From NCBI GenBank assembly GCA_018292915.2, contig JACVVK020000088.1, forward strand, positions 281,501-345,500: a stretch of DNA of 64,000 bases, in the 5' to 3' direction. Positions 12,501-27,465 of this stretch are shown one piece after another. The notes below the pieces were generated by a model. It did not search any database. It had not been told where the DNA came from and saw only the letters and a list, made by a program, of their open reading frames with translations. The position numbers were made by a program, and so were the translations under genes. Numbering within the stretch: the first letter of the stretch is position 1; the number at the start of each line of letters is the position of its first letter. Source of the DNA: Batillaria attramentaria (lineage: Eukaryota; Mollusca; Gastropoda; Batillariidae).

Positions 12501-15219
12501 TTAACATTGGCATTTTTTCGGGAACTATAAACACCAGAGGTACAAAATTTTACAAGATGATCAACAGCCACAAGACCTATCCAGGAATATCCTTTCCAAT
12601 GACCCCTGCTGGAGGTCAAGGTCACAGGAATAGAATGCAAAATTTTAATCTATTTGCATTTTCTCTGATGTAGCACAGGCCAGGGTCACAAAATCTTGCA
12701 TAATAATAGGTAGTGGTAAGGGCTTTCCAAATATACCCTTTCGGGTGACCTTGCCCAAAGGTTAAGTTCATAGGGGTCACAATGACAATTTCAGATCTAA
12801 AACCTTAACATTGGTATTTTTTCGTGAACTAAAAATGCCAGAGGTACCAATTCTTACAAGATGATAAACAACCACAAGACTTATCCAGGGATTTAATTTT
12901 CAATGACCTCTGCTGGAGGTCAAGGTCACAGGAATAGAATGCAAAATTTTAATCTACATGTATTTGCATTTTCTCTGATGTAACAAAGGTCAGGGTCACG
13001 AAATCTGGCATGATGATAGGCAGTGGTACCAGGGGTTAAGATCAATGGAAATTTTACATTGAAGGTCAAGGTCACTTAAAATGGTATGTCTTCGTAAGTC
13101 TTATCACTGTCTATCAGCACGCCAGGTTTAGTGCCTCTGCTGTGGTTGGTTCTGAGAAAATGGCAACATTAAGGTCTGTCATGGTCTGGTCAAGGTCATT
13201 CAAATGAGATCTCATCAACGTCTATCATCATGCCAAGTTCGATACCTCTAGTATTTGTAGTTCCCCCGAAAACGGGAATGTTAAAATTCATTACAGACTG
13301 CTTTAATGACCAATGATCAAGAAAGGTAGGTCTCATTGCTGTCTATCATCATGCCTCGTTTGGTGCCTCTACTGTTTGTTTTTTTTGGAGAAAATGCCAA
13401 GGTTAAAGTTTCCAAAAAAACGCTTGCATGGCCTTGACCAAAAGTCACTGAACACAGGTATGTCTGTAAAGGTGCTGCCAATGTCAATCATCGCACATAG
13501 TTTGAGGCTTCTGATCCTTCTAGACTCTGAGAAAATGCAAATGTAAAATTTCCCAACAGACTGTTTTAATTACCTTGACCTTGAGTCAAGGTCATTCAAG
13601 GTGGTATGTGTGCATAGGTCTTATCACTGTCTATCAGCACGCCAGGTTTGGCACCTCTGCTGTTTGTTGTTTCTGAGAAAATGCCAATGTTAAGGTTTCA
13701 CAAAAATAGTTTGTACGGCCTTGACCTTGACACAAGGCCACTGACTACATGTATATCTGTAAAGTTCTTATCAATGTCTATCATCATGCAAAGTTTAAAA
13801 CCTCTGGTGTTTGTAGATTACGAGAAAATGCCAATGTCAAATTTTCTAACAGAGAGCTTCAGTGACCTTGACCTTGAGTCAAGGTAATTCAAAATGATTT
13901 GTTTTGAAAGGTCTTGTGGTTGTCTATCAGCGTCTGCTGTTCGTAGATTCTGAGAAAATGACAATGTTAAAGTTTTCTGGACACACACACAGACAGACAG
14001 ACAGACAGAGACAGACGACGGAGGGTTAATACACAGACTCCCATTGTTACACAAGGGAGCCAAAAATGGTGCGTCCTCAGGTGTCAGCATGGTAAAATAG
14101 GCTATGAGTCAATGTGTTCAGAAATTCAAGCAGTCCCTGCAATCAGTCTGGGCCAGGAAGGCACACACCATCCATGTTCTGTAAAAATTTAAAGATACCA
14201 TAGCATTATGCTTGACAAATCAAAGAGAAAAGAAGTCTCACCTTTTCACTCTGTGTGACATCAGTGATATCCTGTGTCCCATCATCTCCTTTGTCATTTT
14301 CCTTCCCAGCTCTCTTTCTGCAGCAGGTACATCAAACGCTTTTAGAATTACAATGGACTACAAATTTATTAAATCTTTTGAAAATTCAAATTTCAGCTTA
14401 TCCACAGAAAGAATGATATTGGGAAGAACCTCCCTTATCACTATACTTGACTACAACACCAAAACCAATCAAATTAACAGTGATTAGTTGTACAGATTGC
14501 AAGACAGGATAAATGCCCACTGCATGGGCTAAATAATGTGCCACTGATGTATCATTGGATGAAAAACCTTTTCCTGCCAGCCCGTTTCTTCTCCCCTCCA
14601 GCTTTCCCCTTTGTTGCAGTGGTTGCCAACACCTGCTGCCCATTACTTTCGTCTGCTCCTAGACCCAGGAGAGGTGGGGTGTACTGGGGGTGTGCTGAAG
14701 AAAACAAAACTCATTAACATTTATCTTAAAAATCTGAAGTAAACAAAAACATAATCACCATAATGAGGAATGTCTAGCCACATAAGGATACATGCTTTCA
14801 AGGCTGTCGGCAGACGTGGAGATGTGCCTATCCACGTTTGAAGAATGGGTGGAGCATGTCTATCAACAGCACAAGCACACGACAATGGAACATAACATGC
14901 CGACATGCAGAAACAGTGATATCAGTAAATGACATCAAAGTAATATTTTGCATTGTTACATTCTTTGAAAAGAACTGTTGTCTTTTGTTTTAGTGTGCAT
15001 CACACACTTTTGTTTTAGTGTGCAGATTATCACTGCCTTTGCAAGGTTTGGCATAGGCAGGGGACCAAACCAGGGGTTCAAACATGACAAATGACTGAAA
15101 TAGTTAAAACAGAAGATGTGTTTGTGGGGTCTCTACGCTCAAATGACAAAATGGGGGTCTTTGCTGGAATAGCTGGATAATTGAGCTAACACTATTGATC
15201 CATTTTACATGGGCACGAG

Positions 15220-15267
<48 letters not shown>

Positions 15268-18200
15268 TAATGTAAGTGTGCTCTTTTGATTTTACAAAAC
15301 TCTCTCGCGTACGTGCTCAAAGACTTCTTTAAAAAAAAAGGAAAAAAAAGGATTAGCCGGCAAGGAGCACACCCTTCGCTTCAAAATTCTTTGATGTTCA
15401 AGGCTGGGTGATTGATACTGATGACTCCGCTAACTCTCTGTGGTGGAAAAGTTAACCTAGAAGATTATCACTCACTTACTTTTTCTGACCTGAAAAAAGC
15501 AAAAAGACTAAACAATGGATAGGGTTTACTTTCATTATCAGCTACTCAGGAAAAGTAACAAAGGTAAAGAACCCCCGGCTCGTTTTTATCGGCACTTGTC
15601 GGGAAAGGTGTGAAGCCCTCAATAGCTGCACCACGCCATGGATCAGTAGCTGTTTAGCAAACACCCCAACCCAAAAGGCATTAGTAGGTGCAATGCATGC
15701 CTATGTTTCACATGATGTCGTTAATTAACTTATTGTATTCTCATTTTAACATACAAAGACCACAAACACATCTTCTGTTTAATTATTATTTCAGTTATTT
15801 GTAATGTTTGAACCCCTCCTCACATGTCCTCGCACCATTTGGACTGTACATGACATGGATAAGGGATGGTTCTATTGTGATTACATCCTGGCCAAGATCA
15901 TGTCACCTGAAAGGCACTTGGCTAGCACCTCCATTAAGTGTGTAATGTCGTGCAGACGCTCAATCACCTTCCCCTTCATCTCCACATCTGCCTGGCTGGC
16001 AAATGCATTCACTACCTGTTGAGTCAACATCAGCATCACATGTCACTTTGATCAAAGATTCACAGAACCCTGAACACCTTAACAAACACCAATTGCTGAA
16101 TTTTAGTACCATACACAGCAAAAGTCAGTGTTACACCAACAAACTGAAACTTTTTACAGATGTCCACTCTCCAAAGGCTGTCTAGTATTGGAAAACATCT
16201 ACACTATGCCTTCAAATGTACTTTGGTTTTTCTTGCACTGAGAAGGTCCATTTTAAATGTAAGATGTTGACACAAAGACAGTATAGGTAAAATCAAGTAA
16301 TAGAAACAGCCACTTCTTGTGGCATATTTCACTGTAAGACATTGAGTGACTAGCTTCATAGAGAACTTACTTCTCTGAACCAGTTGATGCAGTGAAACAG
16401 GGAAGTGCAAACTACATCTTTGTCTGGAACAGACAAGGATTCTATTTTGCTGTACACATCTTCGTCTGGTAGGTATACAGGGCACCCTGTAGAAGTAACA
16501 TTGTACAGTGATGATTCCTGGTCGCTAACGTATGAAGATCTGGCCTAAACTTTTAGAGTTTCTTGTAATGTTAACATCGTGTTTTGTGCTATATTTGCAT
16601 CAAACCATAAAGGAAACTAAGGGCATGAAACAAAGCGATTCTGCTAGACTTCTGACAAAATGGTAACAGTACCAGCTAGCACCACTCAATTAACCACACA
16701 CTTCCAGCCATGGCTGCTATGGTACTGTTCATTTGGGCCGAATGTCGGGGGTTCTCTCCGGGTACTCCAGCTTCCTCGCCCTCAGCTTTGGAAATACTCA
16801 GTCCAAAAAATAAGAAAGTAAATGCAACTCTGAATTTAAATTGCTGAGCTGATCCTTCACAACACGTGATTGTGATGTGTTCAGTGTTTGAAAGAATGCG
16901 TGTGATTCACGCAAGTGTGTGTGTTGGGTTCAGTTCGGACCGCTTTGAGCGAATTCAAGAAACTGGGTAATGCACCTATACAATACCGGGTACACAGTTA
17001 TTATCATTTTCAAACACATGCCAACTTAAACTTCAGTCGTCTCTTTTACCTGTAGTCACGTTTAAAGGAGAATGTATGCCTACCCAACAAAGCATCAATT
17101 CCCTCCATGTTGCCTGCCTGCTGGCGTCGCTCACAGGTCTGAACAAGGTGGAAATGAGGAGACAGGCACACTGAGTAGACGTGTCCCTCACTGAACAACA
17201 ATCAATCAAATAACTTTATCATCCCTGAGGGGAAATTCCAATGACAACACACAAAACACACACACTACGCACATGCAAAGACACTTACAAAATACATAGT
17301 CCAATGAAACTTGTAGTGTGTCTTTCAGGTAACCCCAAAGAGAGAGAGAGAGAGAGAAAGGCAGACATACAGACACAAACTCTGATGTGAACTATTCACA
17401 CCCATTTTTCATAAGTCTTACTGAGCTCTTGCAGATCCTGGAGATTTGGCATCCATTAGCTCGTTGGACACTAAAGGTAGGAGATTGATGACAATGTCAC
17501 TTTCTTCTTTGTCATTTAGACAGAACTGAGCTGACATGGGAACTGTGGAATCACTGTAACAGCAAAATGTTATTACTTTTCTCTTCTGCATTACCTGGTG
17601 TACACATGCAGTCATTCACCAACAAAATATTAAAATGTACTGACTGCTGGCATTCTTCTTTGAGTATCAAAGTGCTGTCAAACCAGTAACTAAGAGCCAG
17701 CTGCACAAGACAGAAGTATGCACTGTGTTGCATATTTAGCACAAATAAGAGAAATTACAATGTTTCATTATCTTCAATAAATTACAAATGCTTCAGAAAC
17801 AGACAGGCACATGTTTATTGTCTCACTGCACATTACGTGTTAAATAAACAACTAATAAAATTGTTTTCTGACACCGCATAGTGTGGACAATGTGATCAGG
17901 TCTTCTGAACAAACTGGCTGGTATCTGTGCAAAACTTGACCACCATCAAAGATCAATGAAACAAAGCAGCATTTCCATTCTTCTCCTCACCTCGAGTGGT
18001 CTTCCTCAACATCAACCACAAAGTTTTCTTGGAACATATCTGTCATATTCTCCGATATCCAAGCCTGAAAAAAAAATCATGTTTGAACACGTCATCAGCT
18101 GACTAATCCCCTTTAAAAAAACAAACAAAAAAACAACCTTGACCAGCTTCTAATGTTTGGTGTTGACCTACATTTTTGTTACAACTGAACATCTGGGCAA

Positions 18201-19679
18201 GGCCCAGGAATATTTTCCTGATCTTTTAAAGACAATAGCACCATCAAATAAACTCTTTATTTTATGAATTACCTCAACTTTTGGATGCAGACTGCCATGA
18301 GCCACAATGGCTGCCAGTTCATCCAGAAAAAGAGCAGCAGCCCCAGGCAGGCGACCACTGCCATCACGCAGCATGGTGAGCAAACTCACCACCTCCTGAA
18401 GCTTAGCATCACTTAGCTCACCAACAGGCTCACTGCCAGCACTTAAGGAATAAAGATCATAAGCTTACAACATAAACACAAAAAGTATAAGAAATAGAAA
18501 GGGATAGCAGATATCTGTCTCTGATGCACATGGGGTTCCTCTTAGTTTAATATCTTGTGCTATAATTACACCCATGTAATTCTGTACACTAGTCTAACTA
18601 TATCAAATCTATCAGAATAACACTGGTGGGCATGAAACAGACTAACGTGTAACAAGCTTTTGAGACAAATGCAAACTAGAGAGGCAAAAGCCTCCATGGC
18701 TCCACTGTGACACAGGTCAAGGTCATTCACAAGTGTATGTTTGTAAAGCTCATCACTATCCATTATCATGCCAAGTGTCTCTGGCGCTCTGAGTTTATGG
18801 CAATATTACAATTTTCCCCCAGTTTGCATGGCCTTGACCTTTGGTCAAGGTCATTCAAATGAGATCTCATCAATGACTATCATTATGCCAAGTTTGATGC
18901 CTGTAGTATTTGTAGTTCCTCTGAAAACAGTAATGTTAAAATTCACAACAGACAGCTTTAATGACATTGACCTTCAGTCAAGGTCATTCAGAAAGGTAGG
19001 TCTCATTGCTGTCTATCATCATGCCTCGTTTGGTGCCTCTACTGTTTGTTGTTTTGGAGAAAATGCCAAGGTTAAAGTTTCCCTCAAAACGCTTGCATGA
19101 CCTTGACCTTGACCAAAAGTCACTGAACACAGGTATGTCTGTAAAGATGCTGCCAATGTCAATCATTGCACATATAGTTTGATGCTTCTGATTCTTCTGG
19201 ATTCTGGGAAAATGTGAATGTAAATTTTCCCAACAGATTGTTTTAATGACCTTGACCTCGAGTCAAGGTCATTTAAGGTGGTATGTGTGCATAGGTCTTA
19301 TCACTGTCTATCAGCACGCCAAGTTTGGCGCCTCTGCTGTTTGTTGTTTCTGAGAAAATGCCAATGTTAAGGTTTCACAAAAATAGTTTGTACGGCCTTG
19401 ACCTTGACAAAAGGCCACTGACTACATGTATATCTGTAAAGTTCTTATCAATGTCTATCATCATGCAAAGTTTAAACCCTCTGGTGTTTGTAGATTACGA
19501 GAAAATGCCAATGTAAAATTTTCAAACAGAGCTTTAGTGACCTTGAGTCAAGGTCATTCAGAATGATGTGTTTTGAAAGGTCTTGTGGTTGTCTATCACT
19601 CCGACTAATACTATCAGCAAGCCAGGTTTGGTGCCTCTGCTGTTTGTAGATTCTGAGAAAATGACAATGTTAAAGTTTT

Positions 19680-19733
<54 letters not shown>

Positions 19734-22700
19734 ACAACGGAGGGTTAATACATAGACTCCCATTTTTACTAGAGGGTGGAACCGGTACGATTTCTCAAAC
19801 CGGTTTTTAACCGGTTTTTCCAATAGAAAACCGAGGTTTAAAACCGGTTAACCGCTAAAAGTTACAATGATGAATTTTGTCACCTTTTCGTTGATTTCGG
19901 ATGCTTTCTTGGAGTTAGCTGGATATAGGCCTACCTGCTTCTTTTTTTAGTGCTTCACCGATTGTCATCTGTTTCAATGATGTGTCGGCGAATGTGTGCA
20001 TTCAGATTTGAAGTGCCACCGCCAAGTTTAACACTTGCCTTATACTCTTTACAGTAACCGGTACTATGGTCAACCTTTCCTGCTTCTGTCTCTCGCAGGA
20101 GAAAGAATCTCCAAATGTCAGCCTTCCCACGTGTGTTCGCTACGAATTTCTCTGTTTCTGCCATTTTGCCAGTGCTTAACGCGACGAGTGATGTCCCTTA
20201 GAAAAACCGCGGTTTTCCGTTTTTTTAAGGCCAAACCGGTTTACCGAACCGTGAGAAAGTCGAACCGATTTTAACCGGAAAACCGAACACCCCTAATTTT
20301 TACACAAGGGAGCCAAAAATGCTGAATGCATTACAGTTTATGCTGAGCTCACCTGCAACTGCCCATGCCCCAGACCATCTGTACTCCACCAACAACACCC
20401 CGACACAGATACCTGTAAGTGTAATGTGTCGACATACCATACAGCATTCCATTCTCAGCAACACTGAATTTAACACAGTAAATCATCCATGGAACTGAAG
20501 GACTATGAATAGGGTATGAACTGCAAAAACGTATATATATATATACTGAAGACTGAACTGGTAAAATACTGAAAAATGACATTTTCATTTTAAGCTGTTG
20601 AAACTGTTTACTGCAGCTCCCTAGAAACAAGGAGGAACGGCCCCGTCCTACAAAGTTGTTTCTCCAAACTTCATTTTATTTTGTCTGTTTTGTTGTTATT
20701 GTTGCCGGTTCTCCCCTCTCCAAGTTCTACCAATGACACTAGATCCTCTACGACCTCGACCGATTAGCCACGTGACTGGGGGTGGGGCCGGGTGGGGGAA
20801 GAAGGGGGAGAGAGAGATAGAGAGGCAGAGAGAGAGGGTGGGTGGGTGGGTGTTTAGAAGTTTAACCAAAGATCTTGGAAACATAAATCTGATTCCAAGG
20901 TCTTTGGTTTAACGTCCTTTTTCACCACATAAGGGTGATATCAAAGACGGGGCAACGAGAAAAAGGCCAGCACAAATATTTGGCCCCAGCGGCCAGGATT
21001 CGAACTCTCGGCCCAAGCATTGAAAGTCCTACGCTCTACCATTCGGCCACCCTGGCTGCCCAGAGAGAGAGAGAGAGAGAGATAGAGAGACGTCAGTTCC
21101 TTGAACTAAACATTTGACGTCAGCCTCAGGCAGGTCATACAGAGAGAGAGAGAGAGAGATGACGTCAATTCCGTGAACTAAACTTTTGACGTCAGCCTCT
21201 AGCACTGAGATCGTCTGAGGATGCTTGTTCATGTCTTGTGATTTCCCTGTTGCCTTTGTGACTTCTCTGACTGAATTATTTTTCACGTGAAATCTGGAAG
21301 ATCTAGAGGGCTGATGAAATGTCGGAAGCAGTGACGATACTTGCAGATTTTGTCTGTGAACCAAACATTTGACGTCAGCCTCACGCTGTTCGTCTGACAG
21401 ATGATACTTCTTCATATCTTGTGATTTCCTTGTTGCTTTTGTGACTTCCGTGACTGAATTAATTTTGACATAAAATCTGGAAGATCTAGAGAGCTGATGA
21501 AACGTGGACTTAAGTGCCTTAGGTTGTACTTACGAAATGGCAAAATTGGAACTTTTTTGACCGGCGCTTCTCGCAGAAACGTGAAAAAATGTGTTTATGT
21601 AAAAGCTCTGTTATTCTCAATACTAAAGCTATAATAGTGCAGCAGTTCATGTCATATGATGATATGTGCAGTTGGCACAAGTGACAAAAATACCGGAATG
21701 ATGAGTAATTTGAAGGAGTCTTTTCATAGATATTTGACCTTATATGCAAACCACCCCTACCTCGGAAATATTTTTCTTACGCAAAACCTGTCAGAGCTAC
21801 AGAGCTGTGCTACGAAAACAGGCAGTATAATTGGATGATCTTCCCGATTTCAGAAAATGAAGCCATTTGAACATTTTTTTCGAAAAAATTCGTAACATGA
21901 CCGATTTTTTAAAATCGGCGATAACTCTTCTGAAAATGCGGCAGGCTAAAAATTGTGAAAGGTAGCTCTAGAGAAGGTGAATTCCCATTTTATCTCAAAG
22001 TAAAAAGGCCTCCAATGAGGTGGTTTAGGAGATAGATATCATTACATCCGTCCACACACACACACACACACGTCTCACAACTCCCGCCAAAAAGAACGCA
22101 GCAGCATAGTGTGCACGTCAAGTGTCTATGAGCAGAGTTCGTTACGTCACTGTGTGCGTGAAAGTAAGTATTGTGTGGAGAAACGTCACAGTCTTGTTTT
22201 GTATTACTGAAACTTGCTGCTGCGCGTAGCAAAATCTGCCCCGTCTCATAAAAATGGAAAAAAAACGGGATACTATTTCACAGACACCACTTCCTTTCTT
22301 TTAATTTGCTTGAAGTTAAAGGGGCAAATGTCACTTCAACACTGTGCTTGTGTGATGCGTGATAAGTACTACACATACACATCTGCACTGAAAGCAGACA
22401 CTGATGTCATTCACATTATGCAGTAATTTGCAGAAATGATCCAGCGTGCTTTTAACGGTATGTGGGTTGTATGGCCTTTATATTGCTTTTATTATATTAT
22501 CGCATATTATTATGTCAGGGGTTCCCTGCCAGGAGGTACTATCAATACAGAGAGAAAGAAGAGAACTAGGTCATTCTGGCAAGGAACCCTCGATGTGCAT
22601 TTACAACAAAACTGGAAGACTGTATGCAAAATGAAATCTACTCTGTACTCACTTCAGATCAAGACTGGAAATGAGTTTCCTTATCACCATGTGAAGATCA

Positions 22701-25700
22701 TCCTGCAAGATATATACCAGAATCCTTTTCAAAAACACTTTTGGGGTTACTGGAAAAAGTCTGTTTCAACTGAAATAGTCTTTCAACACAGTGAAACAGT
22801 GACAGAATAACATGTTACTTATCTCTCCAAGTATGTGTACAAGCCAGCTGTTGGATAGTCTGGCATCGTGCAATGTGCCTTTAGTTTTAGTTTTACTGAA
22901 TTAGTAATCTCTGTAGCATAGCAGCATCTGCCCACATTAAGAAAATATGTAGACCTGAATTAGAGCAGGATCATGGCTAGCAGTGAAGGCAAGACGGGCC
23001 AGCATGCTAAACAGCTTGCGCAGACACAAAAGAGACAAACTCTGTTGCTGGAAGTCAAGCAGCCGCTGGAAAAGAAAAATACTGAGTGTAATAAAATAAA
23101 ATTTTTAAAAAGCAGAACAAACTACCACTAACACTAAAATCAGACCTGCAAAAACCTTCCAGCTCAGATGATCTCATTAATTCTGAAAACACTGTTGAAA
23201 TTTAAAGTTGCCCAGCCCTTCGTTCTACCCTCTGAGCATCCATGCACATCCTAACAGTAACACCAACCTGACTGACTGAATCAAAATAAATTACACTTAC
23301 TGCAAGACAATCTGATTATCGATAACAAACATAAACTGAAAGATTGTAGCTGTCTTGTTATCTAAAACAAAGCTGCAGAATGGCATCAAGAGAAACCAAA
23401 GCCACTGACAGCAGAGAACAGTAGAACAAAACTTATGACACCACTGATCAAAATACAACAATGACACGGGATGACCGCATGCCAAATACGTCATTGCTTT
23501 CCAAAGTCATGATGTCTACACACCTTGCTCGATCTTGTATTCCCTACGGTTCAGTTTAAACAGAGCCTTTGAGTGTAATTCTTTCAGGTGACGTTGGAAA
23601 TAGTAAGATTTCTCTATCCTCAGCTTTTAGGCAGTGTAGAGGAAAATCATTTGTGGTGTAGAACTGATGTGTGTAGTTGAAAAAAAAAATCATGAAGATC
23701 TACTCACAAGAAAAACAATAATCAGCAATTTTCTCATGAAAAAAAGGAGATAAATGCTACACACTCAGGCTTAAAGGGACACTTACAAACAATTAGTGTC
23801 TAAATACAGAAGTTCAAAATAGAAAAATAATCTCCAGTGTCACCATCTATGACAAAAAATCAAAAATGGTATGTTCATAGATGAGCTGAAACATTTAGTT
23901 TTAAAAAAATCGAACATTTTTGCATATATAAGCATTCATTTTTTTTGGTGTAATATCCTTAGAACAAAGCTTTTACACATAGATAACACATGGTACATAG
24001 TGTTGCCAGATCATGAGATGAGAAAAAAAAAGGACAAAGAAAAGAAAAGCTAACTCAAAATACTCAAACAAGGAACATCACATTAATTTTATGGTAATGG
24101 CTGATGGTACTGTGTTAGTCCAATGCACCTATACAAATGAATACTGGCTTTGATGGTGAACACCGACCTTGAAGAAAACTGCATATGGTGCCATGGCTGC
24201 CAGATGCTGCTCAACAAGACTGGCTAGCACATCAAGTGAAGCATCCATCTCATCCACATTCCCGCTGCCAAGGTGCATTACCAAGTTGGCAACAATTTCC
24301 TATATTAATCAAGTTTTGCACATAAACATGGCAGTGTCTCACACCACAGATACCGAGACAGTATAGTATAGTGCGAAAATATGTACAAATTACAACAATC
24401 TCCCCATTCAGCCACCATTTCTACCAGGCTGTTTCTAGCTAGGGCCTACCCTTACTGTAACTCACCAGAGCACCAACCCTATGGTCTCCTCTAGTAGAAT
24501 CACTTAACTGAAAATCTCAAGGTCTGTTTCCTACCCTGATAAACTGAGAAGCTGTCATATGCTGGATCCCCTACCTTATGAAAATGCCATCTATATATTA
24601 CAGTGACAAATATCTGAGAGACAGCACCAGCAGAGCTCTGGTGTAGGCCATGTACAGATATAGCACACCTGTCAGTGGTTCTTCATATATGCAAATACAC
24701 TCCATGCATATATATCACGATCAGATCACACACAAAAACATGTAAACTATCTCTCCACAACCAATAAGGGTTGAAGCAGTTTCTTTTATGTCACGCACCT
24801 GTCTGGAGAAAGTGTCAAACCAACAGAACGCCTGTTTGTAGAGTACATGGCCCATATAGCACAAAGCCACCTCAGGAGAGCGGAGAAGCACTTCAGCAAC
24901 TGACAATACTGCTTTGAATTTTCCTTGGAGGACCTGCAAATATATTCATGTTGGTCAGAATTTCATGTATAAACCTACAGTAGAACCTCTTTGGGGCGAC
25001 CACCTGCCGTTTGGTTTGGCCTGGCACGGATGGTTTTCTTTCCTAATTAGATCTCCATTAAACCACCTCCAATACACGGTGTCTGACTGCCTTTCTGCTA
25101 GCAATTTACCACACCTCTCTCTTTTAAGCAACCCTTGCTCTTTGTTTGCACTTTACACTTGCCAGCAGCCGATTTACAACCGGCTGGGGCGACTGTCTAA
25201 TCACTTGTGCTGCTTGGCTGACCGTCTATTGTTTGTGTCAACACCTTAGCTGGTGGAGACCAAATGGATCGCGCACACTAAATAACTCTGACGTCAGTGC
25301 CTCTGCGAAAACTTGTCCATGATTTTGACAGTTGGTTATTGGGTTCATACTGGGTCTGAGATCATGAGATAGAGCGATTTGTGGATTGGTGTGATCAAAA
25401 TTTCAAGTTAAATGTTGGGAAAACAGAAGAAATGGTGATTGATTTTTGCAGAAATAAATCTGTGCCTGCTCCACTCACCATCAAAGGGGAGCAAGTGGAG
25501 AGGGTAGACAAGTACAAATATTTAGGGGTAACGATTGACAAGACTCTGAGCAGGAGGGACAACATGGACAGCATCTCCAGGAACTCCAAAAAGGCGAACT
25601 CCAGGATGTACTGTCTCCGCAAGCTGAAATCTTTTAATGTGAACTCAGATATTTTACAGACTTTTTACACCACTACCATCTCCAGTGTCATTACTTTCTC

Positions 25701-27432
25701 ATCTGTGTGATGGGGTGGGAACCTGTGTGACACAGACAGGCACTGGAGAAGATCATCAAGAAAGCGGGCAGGGTGGTGGGGAGAGGGCAGGAGAGTTTCG
25801 CAGACAATCTTGAGAAATCTGTGCAAAAGAAGGCAGCAAAGATTATGACGGACTGTAGTCATCTGCTCTGGCACTTTTTCGACGCGCTGGTGATACAGCG
25901 AATCGGCCGCCTCAGGGCATCCCTTACTATGCGAACTCTTTCATACCCCCGACCGTTTGCTCGGTCAACAGCAAGAGTCGGACAGCATGCAGAGTCTGTG
26001 ACTGCGGGTGTGTGTGTGTGCACGTGCGTGTGTGTGCATGTGTGCGTGCGTGTACGCTGGGGGGTGGTGTGGGGGAGGGGGGGGGGGAGAGTGGTGGTCT
26101 GGTGTGCATTTGCTATAGAGGTAATTTAATGTGACTTTAATCTTACCTATATATGCATGCCTATAATATGTATAGCCTGTGATATATGTAATAGGTGATA
26201 TGTATGATAGTGATAAAATATTTTATGTCTTGTTTTCATGAACTCTTTTATGTCTTGTTCGTATGTTCCTGCCTGACATGTAATTTCCCGGAAGGGATTA
26301 AAAAAGTATTGACTGATTGACCATTGTGACAACGGGTTGACAAGTCACTGGCCAATCTCTTTTCCTACATTTGTCATGTGCGTGTGTATGCTTGTCTGGA
26401 TGCAGGGATGCGTTCAGAGTACCCAGATCGTTTCTCTCAGAAAACACCAACAAAACAAGAAACCGGAAACATGTAAAGTTTTGTTTTCAAAGCGTAGTCA
26501 GTTTCCCTTTTAAAAAAAAAAAGAAAAAAAAAGTAGGTAGTGTTATGGCAGAAGCACGTGCCAGCATGGGTGGGTGTCTGTGTGCACACACATGCACACG
26601 CATGCATGTGTGTATATGTGTTTTGTAAAAAGAAATGTATCCCTGTGTGACCCCTTGGACTCAATAAATCATTGTCACCTTGCTGAACTGATATATTTGC
26701 CTATGTCTCAGGGTTGTACATCCACGTCGGACATCGGACAATGTCCGAGATAACATGCAGGATGTCCTGTACAAATTGTAGTCAAGAGGACAAATGTCCC
26801 ATTATTTTCTACGAAGCGCGGTCATTGTCCGATCGGTTTTTAATACCTCTCGGACACGGTACACTAGCCCTATAGAGCGAGTCTGCAGGCTGCAAAGTTC
26901 TTGCTGCTATGCAACTCAGCAGCCAGAGGAATAGGCTGACAGCAGACAATCAAGCCATGCTAATGCGGGTGCAGATGGAAGCACCCATGGATGTGAAGGG
27001 GGGAATCAGACTGGGTGTTCAGAGTGACAGAGAAATGGGGAGGAAAGAGGAAGTGGATGCTGCTGAGCAAGAAACATAATGACTCAAAAATGTCTGGATA
27101 GTTTTGTTCTGAAGAGGACATTTGTCCTATTACTTTAATATGGTCCAGGACATTTGTCCTATAGATGTTTTTGTGGATGTACAACACTGATGTCTCGTTT
27201 TGTCAGATCAAGTTGTTTCTGTTGGCCTCGTTTCAGTTGTCAGTTTGTGTCCTATACCGCTGAGAACTTAAAATCGCCATCACCCAGTTTTGGTCGGCAG
27301 CACTAAATTGTCAGTGTCAGTGTTTACACAAAACAGGAAAAGCAGTTTCGAGAGGCTGCACCCCGAAATTGCCCACACCTCATTATTATTCTTCCCACTT
27401 ACAAACCATAACCTGAGATATAAAAGCTATGA

Positions 27433-27465
<33 letters not shown>

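Noticed and set aside
13981..14010. AGAC/AC tracts as a CRISPR-like or telomeric array
   Set aside because: They are simple microsatellite tails without spacers, at the end of a dispersed repeat.
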